The position numbers were made by a program, and so were the translations under genes. From Hofstenia miamia (lineage: Eukaryota; Xenacoelomorpha; Acoela): 64,000 bases of DNA. Shown piece after piece: positions 1 to 11,808 of this stretch; the stretch's first letter is position 1, and every line of letters starts with the position of its first letter. Under the pieces are notes generated by a model. That model did no database searches, was not told where the DNA came from, and saw only the letters and a program-made list of their open reading frames with translations. Location: positions 1,918,772-1,982,771 of the forward strand of contig SCFE01000071.1 in assembly GCA_004352715.1 (NCBI GenBank). Direction: 5' to 3'.

Positions 1-878
1 GTACTGCAGAGGCGCAAAGTGGCTGCGCATGGATGGGAGGAATGAAATCTCTCAGAGGGGTAGCAACTGTAGCAATGGATGCTTGAGTAAATGTAGAATT
101 AGATGACCCAAACAAAGTGATGCAAGATGATACTGAAGTTGGGGGAATCATCACCTTACTTTCATCACACTGTGAAGGCATCAGTGCACTCAAAAGAACA
201 GGGGTTGAATTTCCACCTCCTCCAGATCGAAATCATCTGTGCAAATTGATCAGTGATCTTCTCGGCCCAATCCCCTAAAGCTTCATTTAATGTAGCATGA
301 GTAACAAATTCATCAACAGGGATTTTTAAGAGGTTAGCTTCTTCTGACTTAGCCATCTGGGTTTTTAATTCATGAATTTGTAATTCCAATGCAACAGTGG
401 ATTCTAGCATTCGCATTTCCATCTTCTGGTATGCAACATGTTGAGTGTTGAGCTCAGCTTGGAGAGACTAGACTTGACACTCACTCTCCATTCTCATAGC
501 AACTTGCTGTGATAATGCATCTTTCAGGTGCTCAATCTCCATTTGTTGAGTATCAAAGTGTGGCAGGGAGTTCATTACATTATTAACACAATTATATGGA
601 CGGAATGGAATGGGAGGAGCATTCTGCATATTCAAGACTTGACAGAGCCATTGCTGGATATCGGGACTGCTAGTACCCTCGTGCAGATATGAACTAGTTG
701 ATGCGAGATGATCTCGCCTTTGAGCCATTTGGGTAGGAGAAGTCAGAGGACAGAAATTTAACAATGATCCAATGGTGCAAGGGGCAACGTCCTGGTTGCC
801 AATGCTTACACAGGGGACACTCCATTCCAGAGGAGTCCCAAAAGTAGGAGAGTAAGTAACTGTATGATTTGAATCCAT
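1..878 (-). pseudogene. Broken gag-like open frame of a probable retroelement (5' part)
   Basis: I do not recognise the protein. An open frame starts at an ATG at 878-876 (opening MDSNHTV) and reads down to a TAG at 470-468. The same frame continues without a break to a stop near 165. From about position 265 down to position 1 a different frame is open and rich in Ser, Thr and Pro. So the frame carries one internal stop and one shift, then runs off the window edge. The middle part, about 560 to 300, is Gln/Glu/Leu rich and looks like a coiled coil. An upstream LTR-like end and a primer-binding-site-like sequence on the same strand suggest the first ORF of an LTR-type element, but no zinc knuckle, protease or RT is in view. 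It could instead be a decayed unknown host gene. Confidence 0.35.
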
Positions 879-2205
879 TAAACTAAGAGGAAAACAACAA
901 AAAACAATAACTACTATAACTGACAGTTGGGAGCACTTCCCAACTACAAAAGAAACACACAGCTCATAAAAATCACAGGATACAAACCCAAATGTGGGAT
1001 ATGGCGGCAATTGGTAATAAATCCAACATGTCAAGCACTGAGATAAAACAGAAATTTAAAGAGTAAAAACATAAACATCTATGAAGCAGAACACTTAAAA
1101 ATTGTGAGTGCCTCTCCAATGGAGAGAAAAAGGATCAGTATACATCAGTTGGTAGATTTGCACTGAAATCCAATTGCAGTCAGGGGAAACAACTATCCCA
1201 GCTGACAAGCACCAAAACTAAAACAGAACCCAATCCAAACCATCAAGAGAGACAACAAAGGAAAATATTTCGGTATCATGAAAGCGTCCTGCCAGGGTCA
1301 CCATGTAGAATCATGGGCTGTAATTATACTAGAAAACTATTTGACTCTGCAGAAGGTTTAACATAGAGATCTGACAGCCCCAATTCCGGGAAAGATCTGC
1401 TGATCTCCAGGAGCTACATGTAACATTGTAATTCATCCAAGTAATAAGTACTTTTAGGTAACTCCAAGATGACCAACTCACATGGCTTCCAGCCAAAGCG
1501 AAGTCTTCAGGAACAGTGTAGTGCTCGACTTAATGCATGGTGCTACCCTATTTGTCTCACTTCTTAATTTCTATCTCAGACAAAAATAAACATCTCATTT
1601 TCATTGTTAGTTCTCAGCTCACTAAATAATAGTCTGTAATTGCCAGAAATTCGTGCTAGCCAACTGCATGGTATCATCACAGTGTCATAACATATAGGTG
1701 CATGTACGTGTTGAACATCGAACAAAAGTTTTATTATTTCCTTATGCGTAACCATATCCGTAACTTAATGAGTCCACAATTTGGGCTGGTAAGATCTGTT
1801 GATCTCCAGGAGCTACGTGTTGCCCTGTACTTTGAAAAAGCACTCCCAAATTGTCGCTGAACTTAAGCAGTTATTTTCATAATATAACGGAAGAGAAAGT
1901 GAAAAGTAATTGAAGCTAGATAAAATCTATTAACCTTTTCTAACATTGTTTCTCAATTTATACACCTTCAAAATAATAAATAATTACCTGTCTTTTTATA
2001 CAATTACAGTTAATCATTAGCTATTCATGTTATCAATTTCCCTCGCAAATTAAATTTGAGCAACACATTTAGCACCATTGAGGGGACATAACTAGCTTTC
2101 ATAAACCCAAGCTCGAAATTACTCTTACATCATGATGACGTTAATACAATCAAAAATTAAATGAATAATAATCACAAAAATTCCCTGAGTGATTCTACAA
2201 TAACA
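413..2205. repeat. First copy of a duplicated segment (partner 3509-4255)
   Basis: Blocks 413-463, 1035-1327 and 1792-2205 recur almost base for base, in the same order and orientation, at 3509-3558, 3559-3846 and 3848-4255. The second copy lacks 464-1034, which holds the 5' part of the gag-like frame, and also the stretch around 1328-1791. The pair flanks a gap of exactly 1000 Ns, so allelic or collapsed contigs are possible. Positions 1426-1880 otherwise hold only AT-rich DNA. From 1880 to 2508 I see no coding signal. Confidence 0.7.
1284..1425 (-). mobile_element. LTR-like end plus primer-binding-site-like sequence
   Basis: On the minus strand, 1425 to 1304 begins TGTTACATGTAGC and ends TTCTACA, a 122-bp TG...CA unit. 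It is followed at once, at 1303-1284, by TGGTGACCCTGGCAGGACGC. A TGG directly after a CA end is where LTR retroelements carry the tRNA primer-binding site. The gag-like frame lies downstream on the same strand. A related stretch, agatctgttgatctccagg, recurs at 1792, so the true LTR boundary is uncertain and may be longer. No second full LTR is seen in the window. Confidence 0.3.
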
Positions 2206-2508
2206 TAAGATCAGTATATAAAAGTTTGGTGACTGAAATAATCTTGGTGTGTTACATTGAAATAGGTTGATAGCTTGACCAAAATAATATAATAACATTC
2301 TCCATATGGAAGTGTAAACTCTCAACTGTGTCAGGTATTTCATCTTTGTGTAGCATAATATAAAGAAATTGCTGCTAATAAAGAAAGAAGAACGAATGAT
2401 TAGTTGAAATTAAGATCAAATGATGATTATTTAGAAAAACAATTTAATTTCAATTATTAGAATTATCTTTGTAAAATGCAACAAAGTAATAATATAGCAA
2501 ATTAGTAT

Positions 2509-3508
2509 NNNNNNNNNNNNNNNNNNNNNNNNNNNNNNNNNNNNNNNNNNNNNNNNNNNNNNNNNNNNNNNNNNNNNNNNNNNNNNNNNNNNNNNNNNNN
2601 NNNNNNNNNNNNNNNNNNNNNNNNNNNNNNNNNNNNNNNNNNNNNNNNNNNNNNNNNNNNNNNNNNNNNNNNNNNNNNNNNNNNNNNNNNNNNNNNNNNN
2701 NNNNNNNNNNNNNNNNNNNNNNNNNNNNNNNNNNNNNNNNNNNNNNNNNNNNNNNNNNNNNNNNNNNNNNNNNNNNNNNNNNNNNNNNNNNNNNNNNNNN
2801 NNNNNNNNNNNNNNNNNNNNNNNNNNNNNNNNNNNNNNNNNNNNNNNNNNNNNNNNNNNNNNNNNNNNNNNNNNNNNNNNNNNNNNNNNNNNNNNNNNNN
2901 NNNNNNNNNNNNNNNNNNNNNNNNNNNNNNNNNNNNNNNNNNNNNNNNNNNNNNNNNNNNNNNNNNNNNNNNNNNNNNNNNNNNNNNNNNNNNNNNNNNN
3001 NNNNNNNNNNNNNNNNNNNNNNNNNNNNNNNNNNNNNNNNNNNNNNNNNNNNNNNNNNNNNNNNNNNNNNNNNNNNNNNNNNNNNNNNNNNNNNNNNNNN
3101 NNNNNNNNNNNNNNNNNNNNNNNNNNNNNNNNNNNNNNNNNNNNNNNNNNNNNNNNNNNNNNNNNNNNNNNNNNNNNNNNNNNNNNNNNNNNNNNNNNNN
3201 NNNNNNNNNNNNNNNNNNNNNNNNNNNNNNNNNNNNNNNNNNNNNNNNNNNNNNNNNNNNNNNNNNNNNNNNNNNNNNNNNNNNNNNNNNNNNNNNNNNN
3301 NNNNNNNNNNNNNNNNNNNNNNNNNNNNNNNNNNNNNNNNNNNNNNNNNNNNNNNNNNNNNNNNNNNNNNNNNNNNNNNNNNNNNNNNNNNNNNNNNNNN
3401 NNNNNNNNNNNNNNNNNNNNNNNNNNNNNNNNNNNNNNNNNNNNNNNNNNNNNNNNNNNNNNNNNNNNNNNNNNNNNNNNNNNNNNNNNNNNNNNNNNNN
3501 NNNNNNNN
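2509..3508. other. Assembly gap, 1000 Ns
   Basis: An exact 1000-N run, a placeholder length. No sequence can be read here, and open frames drawn through it are meaningless. Confidence 1.
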
Positions 3509-4255
3509 GCATTTCCATCTTCTGGTACGCGACATGTTGAGTGTTGAGCTCAGCTTGGAGCACTGAGACAAAACAGAAATTTAAAGAGTAAAAACATAAA
3601 CAAATCAGAACACTTAAAAATTGTAATTGCCTTTCCAATGGAGAGAAGAAGGATCAGTATACATCAGTTGGTAGATTTGCACTGAAATCCAATTGCAGTC
3701 AGGGGAAACAACTATCCCAGCTGACAAGCACCAAAACTAAAACAGAACCCAATCCAAACCATCAAGAGAGACAACAAAGGAAAATATTTCGGTATCATGA
3801 AAGCGTCCTGCCAGGGTCACCATGTAGAATCATGGGCTGTAATTATNAGATCTGCTGATCTCCAGGAGCTACATGTCACCCTGTACTTTGAAAAAGCACT
3901 CCCAAATTGTCGCTGAACTTAAGCAGTTATTTTCATAATATAACGGAAGAGAAAGTGAAAAGTAATTGAAGCTAGATAAAATCTATTAACCTTTTCTAAC
4001 ATTGTTTCTCAATTTATACACCTTCAAAATAATAAATAATTACCTGTCTTTTTATACAATTACAGTTAATCATTAGCTATTCATGTTATCAATTTCCCTC
4101 ACAAATTAAATTTGAGCAACATGTTTAGCACCATTGAGGGGACATAACTAGCTTTCATAAACCCAAGCTCGAAATTACTCTTACATCATGATGACATTAA
4201 TACAATCAAAAATTAAATGTATAATAATCACAAAAATTCCCTGAATGACTCTACA
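3509..4255. repeat. Second, internally deleted copy of 413-2205
   Basis: It matches the first copy at high identity up to about 4255 and then diverges. The junction at 3558/3559 joins bases equivalent to 463 and 1035, with about two bases of shared sequence. It does not fit GT-AG in either orientation, so a deletion is more likely than splicing. A single N at 3847 marks another join, next to the LTR-like stretch. The primer-binding-site-like sequence is retained at about 3811-3830. Confidence 0.7.
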
Positions 4256-7200
4256 AAATATTTGCATAGTGTGATGCATTAAGTGCATGTATGATCAATT
4301 GAATTAGTTCTTTTATTTCCTATACCTATACATAGCCTAAAGCAACCACAATTTGGGCTCACATCTGTCTAGCAGTGAGTTATCACCCCAGGCACAGTAG
4401 AGTTCCTCCCATGACCAAGTTAGCCACTAGATCCAATGAGGCAATAATAGAACTTTGTGAAAGGTTTGATAGTTTTCTTTGATTTCCCTGGGAAAGCAGG
4501 CAACAAACATGAGTGCAGCAACCAGTTTTTCAATTTCCAGGCAGCAGGGCCAATGGCAATCTTATGAGGACACTGCTTTGCGAGTTTTTCTCAAGTTGGT
4601 TTATCCAAGGGCAGCTATATCTGCAGATCAACTGTGAGGAAGGTGGCTAGTATCCACATAGCTCCAAATGATTGGATTGCTGGTGCAAAGTTTTCAGAGA
4701 ATAACTTTTTGGAAAAGTTTTGGCAGTCTTGAGTATTGTGTGACAGATGTAACTTTGCTAAGATTCTTTCAATGGATTATCATAAAAGCAATACCAGATC
4801 TGAAAAGGTTAGCAGTATAATAGATGATAAAAAAGCAAAATTAGTAAAAATCACTAAATTAAAGGTGGAAATAGCACTGAATTAATTAAGAGAGTGCCAA
4901 TAAATAAAAATAAAATCAAAAGGGCCCTGAGTGACTCTACACTAAGATCAATATAATATTTTCCCACAAATTGGTTGCAAACACCACATTATTTATTTAA
5001 TTATTTTTATTTCCAAATTAGTGATGAGTTGATCAAATAATAAAAACTCAACATTATTATAAGACTAGTGATCAAAAATGCAGTATTCTTTGAGTTATAG
5101 CAGTCAGGAAAATATATTTGTTTAAGTGGGAGATATATGTATAACCAATTCAAAAAATATTAGTACACTAAGTTTAAGTCTGGATTTTCAATGTGAGAAA
5201 TTTTGATAACAACAGCTGATAGTTATAACTAATATATTGGAATAAAGTGAAATGATTAAGTTAATATTTATAATAACACAATGCCTAAGAATATTTAATA
5301 CCAATGCCAAACTGTTATTTTTTATTACAGCCATACTGATACAGATCATTTTTGAAAAAATATAACCAATACCTATATATAATACTCTTAGACAATTTCC
5401 AATAACAATATTTTGCATTTCCAAGATATTGAATTCCCTCCTTTTGAGTTCCAAATTTCCTAAAAAGCTTGAAGAATGTTGTTTGAAAATGCAGAAAAAT
5501 GGTTTTCCATTTACAAGAACACCAGGCTGTTAGTAACGCAGAATTTTTTTATAATCTATAAGAATTAGAAATCATAACTATTTTAAACTTAATTTTGTGA
5601 ATTATTAAAAAGAATTTCAAGAAATTAGGATATTCATAAAAAAATAGTTAAGAATTCAATTACATTAAGTATTGCAAAGCAGTTTTGCAATAATTTCTCA
5701 ATTTCACTGTTTCATAGTCACTGCCAACTTGTAGATTTCTAATATACTTAGAAAAAGTACTTGAAAATGTAGGAAAACTTTTTTTTTAAAAAAACAACCT
5801 GCTATTTTAGAATAATTGCTAAAGAACATTCTTGAAAAATTTTTTTTTGGCCTAAGAAATTAAATTTATGAGTTTAGCACATTGTTCATATTTAACATAT
5901 GCTTCTTTACTTATATTTTAAGGTTCAAATAACAAGCAACAATTCTCAAGTTTATTTAATGCATAAAATATGATCTCAAGATTTTAAGTGTGTTGAAAAA
6001 TGAGTTATTCGCTAAAAAATCTGTTTTCAGTACAAAAGCTGATACAATTATTCTCTTTGCAGCATTTTAAAGAACATTACAGAGCCTTCATATGCTAATC
6101 TTGCAAGTTACATTATTTCTTGAAACAGCAAATTAATATTTGTAAATTTTTCAGCAGTTACCAAGGAGGAAAATAAAGGAAATAAAGATACTGAATTGCA
6201 AGTAACCTTTTTCAAATCATAAAAAATGCATTACAAATTTCTTGATATAGTAATGAAAAATGTTTTGTTTTTACAAAAATTATTTTATTCAAAACTAAAT
6301 TTTGATAAGAAGGTTTCTTCCTACATTTGATGAAATAATTGAAATCTTATTTTGCAGCAAATTGATTTTACTTGATTAAAAAGATGGAATATTTGAAGAA
6401 TTCTTCATTATTGTAAGTATGAAATTCTGGCTAATTTCGCCTTGAACTCCAATTTCTAAATTGTCAACATAATAATATAATTCAGAAGGATTTCTGAAAA
6501 GTATGTTTAATATATAATAACTGTGTAACAATCACTTCTACAATGTACTTAAAAGATAATAGAAAAAAATGCAAAAACTTTAGTGTTTCACATGCAAAAA
6601 ATTTGGTTTTCAAAAAACAGGAGCCCTAACTTAACCAGGTTTGACAATATTGATGAATGATTATTTTTAGAAAACTTGCATTGAAAGTTTTAAGAAATGT
6701 CATTTCAAAGTGAATGCTTGTTGTAAAAAAGAACAACTTCACATATTTGATACTTTGAAAGTAGACCATACAATAGCAGTTCAATATTGAAGTTTATTCT
6801 GAATTATAAGAATTCGAGAGATTTTGCAATGATTTCATGCTTGATATTCATTAAAATACAGAAAATTATAGTTGTTCTGTTCTGATTCTGAAGCTTTACA
6901 CAGAAGTGAAATAAATTTGTTTTGTGAGATTGTATGTATATTGAAATGTCAATTTATTTTCGAATATATTCTAATCAGAAGTTTAACTTTCACATTAAGA
7001 ATATTTTAAAATTATGCCAAATTATTTAATTTAAAGAAATATTTTCCAGAAAATTAGTAACAATGTCTGCATGTATTATACAGAAGTAAGATTTTTACAT
7101 TTTTCGTAGTTTTAATGGTTTGCATAATCTGTTTTTGTCTATTACTATGCTTTTGCATGCCTTTTTGTTTTTAAGATGTATTCTCTTCTAGATATTCTCT

Positions 7201-7485
7201 TATTTACCATAGTCTGGTTCATTGGTTGAATCCTGTTTTTATTCATGTTGGTAATTTCTTATAATATTCAGGAGACATTAGCAAACTCTAATGTAACTCT
7301 AGTTTTTGCTATCATTTTTTAAAATTCTTTGATAAAATTACTGTTTTTTGTACTTTATTATCTTACACTATTTCATCTTTGTTGTTGTTTATTTGGCATT
7401 TTTTGAAAATGACAGACAAATGTTTGGTTGAATTCCAATTCGAAATATCACCTTGATCATCAGTGTTTAATTCACTATAAATTAG
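4256..7485. other. Non-coding AT-rich DNA
   Basis: No supported gene. 4340-4760 is less AT-rich and more complex than its surroundings and may be decayed transposon DNA, but no protein motif could be read in six frames. From 4760 to 7485 the sequence is AT-rich with many homopolymer runs and frequent stops in all frames. Confidence 0.6.
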
Positions 7486-8716
7486 CAACAGTTCGCGTAT
7501 CAGGTGAAACGCTCTACTACCATTGCCATTATAGCCATTCTAGATGAAATATCCAGGATCCTAGACGACGGTGACTCAGCTCTAATTCAAAGCTTCGACA
7601 TGAGTAAAGCTTTTGACAGCATTCCGCACGCCACCCTTATCAACAAACTCCGTTCGGTGCTTCCCATGTCTGTTTCCACTGGCTTCAGTGCTACTTGACA
7701 AACAGAACGTTCTGTGTCTATTACAAGGGTTCTCAAAGTGCAAGCTTCGATATCACATCTGGCGTCCCGCAGGGGTCTCTCATTGGTCCTATTCTCTTTA
7801 TCTTTTTCATGTCTGACCTCACGGCCGTTAAGGGATACCTTTCCAAATACGCTGATGATCTCCTCACAGTAACCAGAATAGTCAAGGGCTCACATCTCAT
7901 TGAGAACGACGCCGTACGAATTGCAGCTTACTGCAGCTGGAATGGCCTGAAGCTGAATACGCGTAAATGCCAACAGATGATAGTAANNNNNNNNNNNNNN
8001 NNNNNNNNNNNNNNNNNNNNNNNNNNNNNNNNNNNNNNNNNNNNNNNNNNNNNNNNNNNNNNNNNNNNNNNNNNNNNNNNNNNNNNNNNNNNNNNNNNNN
8101 NNNNNNNNNNNNNNNNNNNNNNNNNCAACAGATGATAGTAACCCTTAGCAGGACGTCAGCTTTTAACCTCCCGGACGATATCCCCCTCGTGGACAGCATA
8201 AAAATACTTGGGGTGGTACTTGATAGTCGTCTAAGTTTTCAGAACTACTTCGATCTCTGCATCAGGAAGGCCGCCTCTCGACTCAGTCTGTTGAGACAAT
8301 TAAAGCCTGTCTGCAATAAAGCTATGCTTCGTTCCATCTTCCGATCCTCTATTCTCTCCATCTTTGACTATTGCGCGCCTGCCTTCGTGGGCCTTGGGCT
8401 AACTATTGAGAACAAGGTGCAGTCCCTTTTGAACCGTGCAACGAGGATCATATCCGCTCATGCCGATGCAATGAGTTTTCATGACAGAAAGCTCCGCCTG
8501 GCCAAGATGCTTTTCACAAGCTGTGCACATCGAACTCATCACCTGCACGGCCTCTACCCTGAAGCGTGCCCATCTGGACGCATCAGGCACTTCCGCTGCC
8601 GCCTTAGAGTCCGATCAAGAAAATTCTTCCCGTTTATGACTCAGCTAGCCTGACGATACTTGTTAATTTTTGTATACCCGCTCGAATAAACGTTTATCTA
8701 TCTATTTATCTATTAA
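7486..8716 (+). mobile_element. 5'-truncated LINE (family D) reverse transcriptase fragment
   Basis: The retained part of a non-LTR retrotransposon polymerase starts inside the RT domain at a QFAYQ motif (7489). It then shows FDMSKAFDSIPH, SGVPQGSLIGPILF, the catalytic KYADDL and LGVVLDSRLSF, followed by a thumb and C-terminal region to a TGA at 8651-8653. The 3' end, after about 8685, finishes in a short TCTA-type repeat, as LINE 3' ends often do. One frameshift lies shortly before 7690. A 139-N gap at 7987-8125 is flanked by the same 16 bases on both sides, so the frame is probably continuous. The coding strand is more GC-rich than the neighbouring DNA. The missing 5' end is typical of incomplete reverse transcription. 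Confidence 0.85.
7987..8125. other. Assembly gap, 139 Ns, probably spurious
   Basis: caacagatgatagtaa stands immediately before and immediately after the Ns. The two contig ends overlap, so the gap length is not real. Confidence 0.85.
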
Positions 8717-10412
8717 TCAAATTAACTTTCATCAATTATATTGGAAGACACTAACATCAGAAATCAGTTTTGCTAAAGTTATATAAAGGTTCATTTGCCT
8801 TTTCATTAAATACAATTTCTATAGCTCTAAATAATTACAGATGTATATATTTTTCTTTAGCATAAATATTTAAACAATATTATAATTAATATATATGTAG
8901 CAAGGCCTTGTAGTAATGCATTTCAATATTATTGCAATACAAAGCATTCAAAATAACAATATTGCAATATAAATTTGCTATCAATATAATTTAATCGGAA
9001 GAAATCACTATTTTTTTCAATTAGTAAATTACGATGTTCCAAAACTGTTTAATATTAGTATCAATCTCTGGCTTATCCATTCAAATTCATTTTACGTGCA
9101 TCTGAGTATGGAAATATTTAGCAGAATGCAGCCATAATCTATAGTAGGATTTACTTGTACAAATGTGTATATCAAATACATTTTACATTGGAGTTACATT
9201 ATTTTAATATAATTGCAATACTATTGCTTTTTTACTTTGGGAGTTCAATATAGAATCAATGCCAGACTTTTTTTGTTATTGGGTAAATATGTTGCACGTT
9301 CTAAGAATTTAGCATAAGCTAATCTGATAATTTTCTTAAAAGACAACAGAAGTACAATTTGTCTTCGATTTTTTTACAGACTTTCATGTATAATCTTACT
9401 GTATTGCGCCATTGTTATTAAACTATGCGGTATTAAATGTATTGGAATATATTGTATTAGCAATATTATTTATTTCACCAAACCAAATGTAGAATATCTG
9501 ATTAAACTAAACAACATTGCTAAATAGTGTCTTCTTATGCTATATTTGCTTTATTTTCTCCCTAAAAGACTGGATAGGTTTGTCTGGAAGATCAATGCAA
9601 TAAATGTATGCCCTCCTCTATAATATTCTAGAGGGAAAAGAGGTATGGCAGGGTGCACTTTGAATTCATATCACCTTCAACTACATGTATCTTTCCTCAT
9701 CCAAACCTGCACATAGAGCCCCAAATCTTCTATTTTTGTAGATGCTTTACTCAAACCCTTGTTTGCTTGAAATGGGCTTTCTCCACCTTCTCACAAATCC
9801 ATGTTGCGCCAAATGTGATTCTATTGCTGTCTTGCCACTGATAGTACCCAGGAAATAAGTGCAAGTTAAAAATGATTGCATGTTTTAATGGTTCTAATAT
9901 GAAAATTTTTATGATCTTTTTAACTTCTTACAAAATTGATGCAAAAGTCATTTTATATTGTAAAGAATATAAAACATATTTGTTCTTATTGGCTCTCTCT
10001 CTAAAATTTTATAGGTGACCGAATTAATTTGCCCATACCTGTATTGTCTAGTGTAAATTTTTGAATAGAAATGTCTAATAAATCATTTTAACTGTACAGT
10101 TTGCATTATATATTAGTGCACAATTTAGGTAAGGAATGTGTTTTAAATATAAATTGTGCCCCTATGTCGTTGGACTTGACTACTAAACAATTTTTTAAAA
10201 ACACTGGCTTTGCTGTTTTGCTTGTTTCTAGAATTGTTTTTTTACAAAACCTTGGAATATAGTATAGTCAATGTACTAGTGAACATTTCGGAATCAATTG
10301 TATGTATATTTCAAATGCCATTTTTAAAAATGTTGATTGGATTTTTAATTTATAAAACACTATATAATATTTTTAGATATATTGAATTTTAGATGGAATT
10401 TCTAATTAGCTA
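8717..10412. other. Intergenic DNA upstream of PLK4
   Basis: AT-rich with no coding signal. A less AT-rich patch at about 9600-9850 has no readable motif. Just before the PLK4 start, tattgaattttag at about 10380-10392 could be a 3' splice site for an upstream untranslated exon. No convincing promoter element can be named. Confidence 0.5.
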
Positions 10413-11777
10413 ATGGATGGCTTGAAGTCTATAAAAGACTATCAGGTACTTGAGCTACTTGGTAAAGGAGGTTTTGCCAATGTTTACCGCGCCCGTGTTC
10501 TTGAATCTGGCATGGTTGTTGCTATTAAAATGATCGACAAAAACCTCATGGTCAAAGCTAACATGGTTGCTAGAGTACGAAATGAGGTGGAAATTCATTG
10601 TCAACTGAAGCATCCTTCAATACTTGAATTATTTCATTATTTTGAGGTGTGCTAATTTGACTTCATATATGTATTTGAAAAGATAATGTGTATATTTATA
10701 ACTTTTGTTATTTAAATTTTAAATTGCTTTTCGACGACGTGACCTGAAGTATGTTTTAACGTTAAAGGTTACGATTGCAAAGTACAACTGAAATCACTTG
10801 TTATTTTTTCCTGTTTACTCTTGGCTTTACCCCATGTGCTTGTATGAAAACTAAATTCTCAGTGTATCAAGACAAAAGGCCATTTCGTGTAATGTGTATA
10901 TATTGTTTATTTTATATTGAGATTTATGCAATATTTTAATATATTTTCTCGTCTCATTATATCTTTGAATGCCTGAATACTATTGAAATCACTGTTTTAA
11001 AAGCATTTCAAAGTGTAGATTTCATGTTTATATAAACTACGTTTTTAGTGCAGAAATCAATTATTTAAATGTTGATAATCAAATGGATTTTATTTAGTAA
11101 AATTTGGCGACAGTTTGAACTGTTTGAGAAAATTTTGTCTATTGATTATGTTAAACCCTTTTCTAATGATATTTATTGCTTTAGTGCTTTTAGAATGAAA
11201 AAATATATTTTCAGCATCCTATCCAAAATTATTTTACCTATCAAAAGAATATTTAATATATTTAAATATGTGTTTTGCTCTTTAAAGATAAGATGATAGA
11301 AATTGTAATAGTTTTTATATCAGTGAAAGTCTTTATCTCTTCACTTGCAACATGCAGTGACGTGCATACGCGTACAACCATGGATCTCTGTGATATTTAC
11401 TTTTGTTTCAAATTGTATTAAAAAAATTATTATTATTATAAACATTTAGGACTCGACTTATGTATATCTTGTATTGGAGTATGCTCAAAATCGGGAATTG
11501 TACTCTTATATGCGAAGGAATCAATCACAACTTCGAGGAGGATTCTCAGAGTCAGAAGCGCGGAGAATGTTTCGCGAAATAGTCGAAGGCGTTATTTATC
11601 TTCATTCTCATGGAATTATTCATCGCGATCTTAGTCTTGCCAATTTACTGCTAACTAAATCATTGCATATCAAAATTGCTGATTTTGGATTAGCGACGCG
11701 GGTTTCCGACAGAGGGGAACAGCATTACACTATGTGCGGTACTCCGAATTACATTAGCCCCGAAGTAAGAATACGTG

Positions 11778-11808
<31 letters not shown>

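Noticed and set aside
464-1034. The deleted block in the second copy as a spliced-out intron
   Set aside because: The ends do not fit GT-AG on either strand with any placement of the two ambiguous bases.
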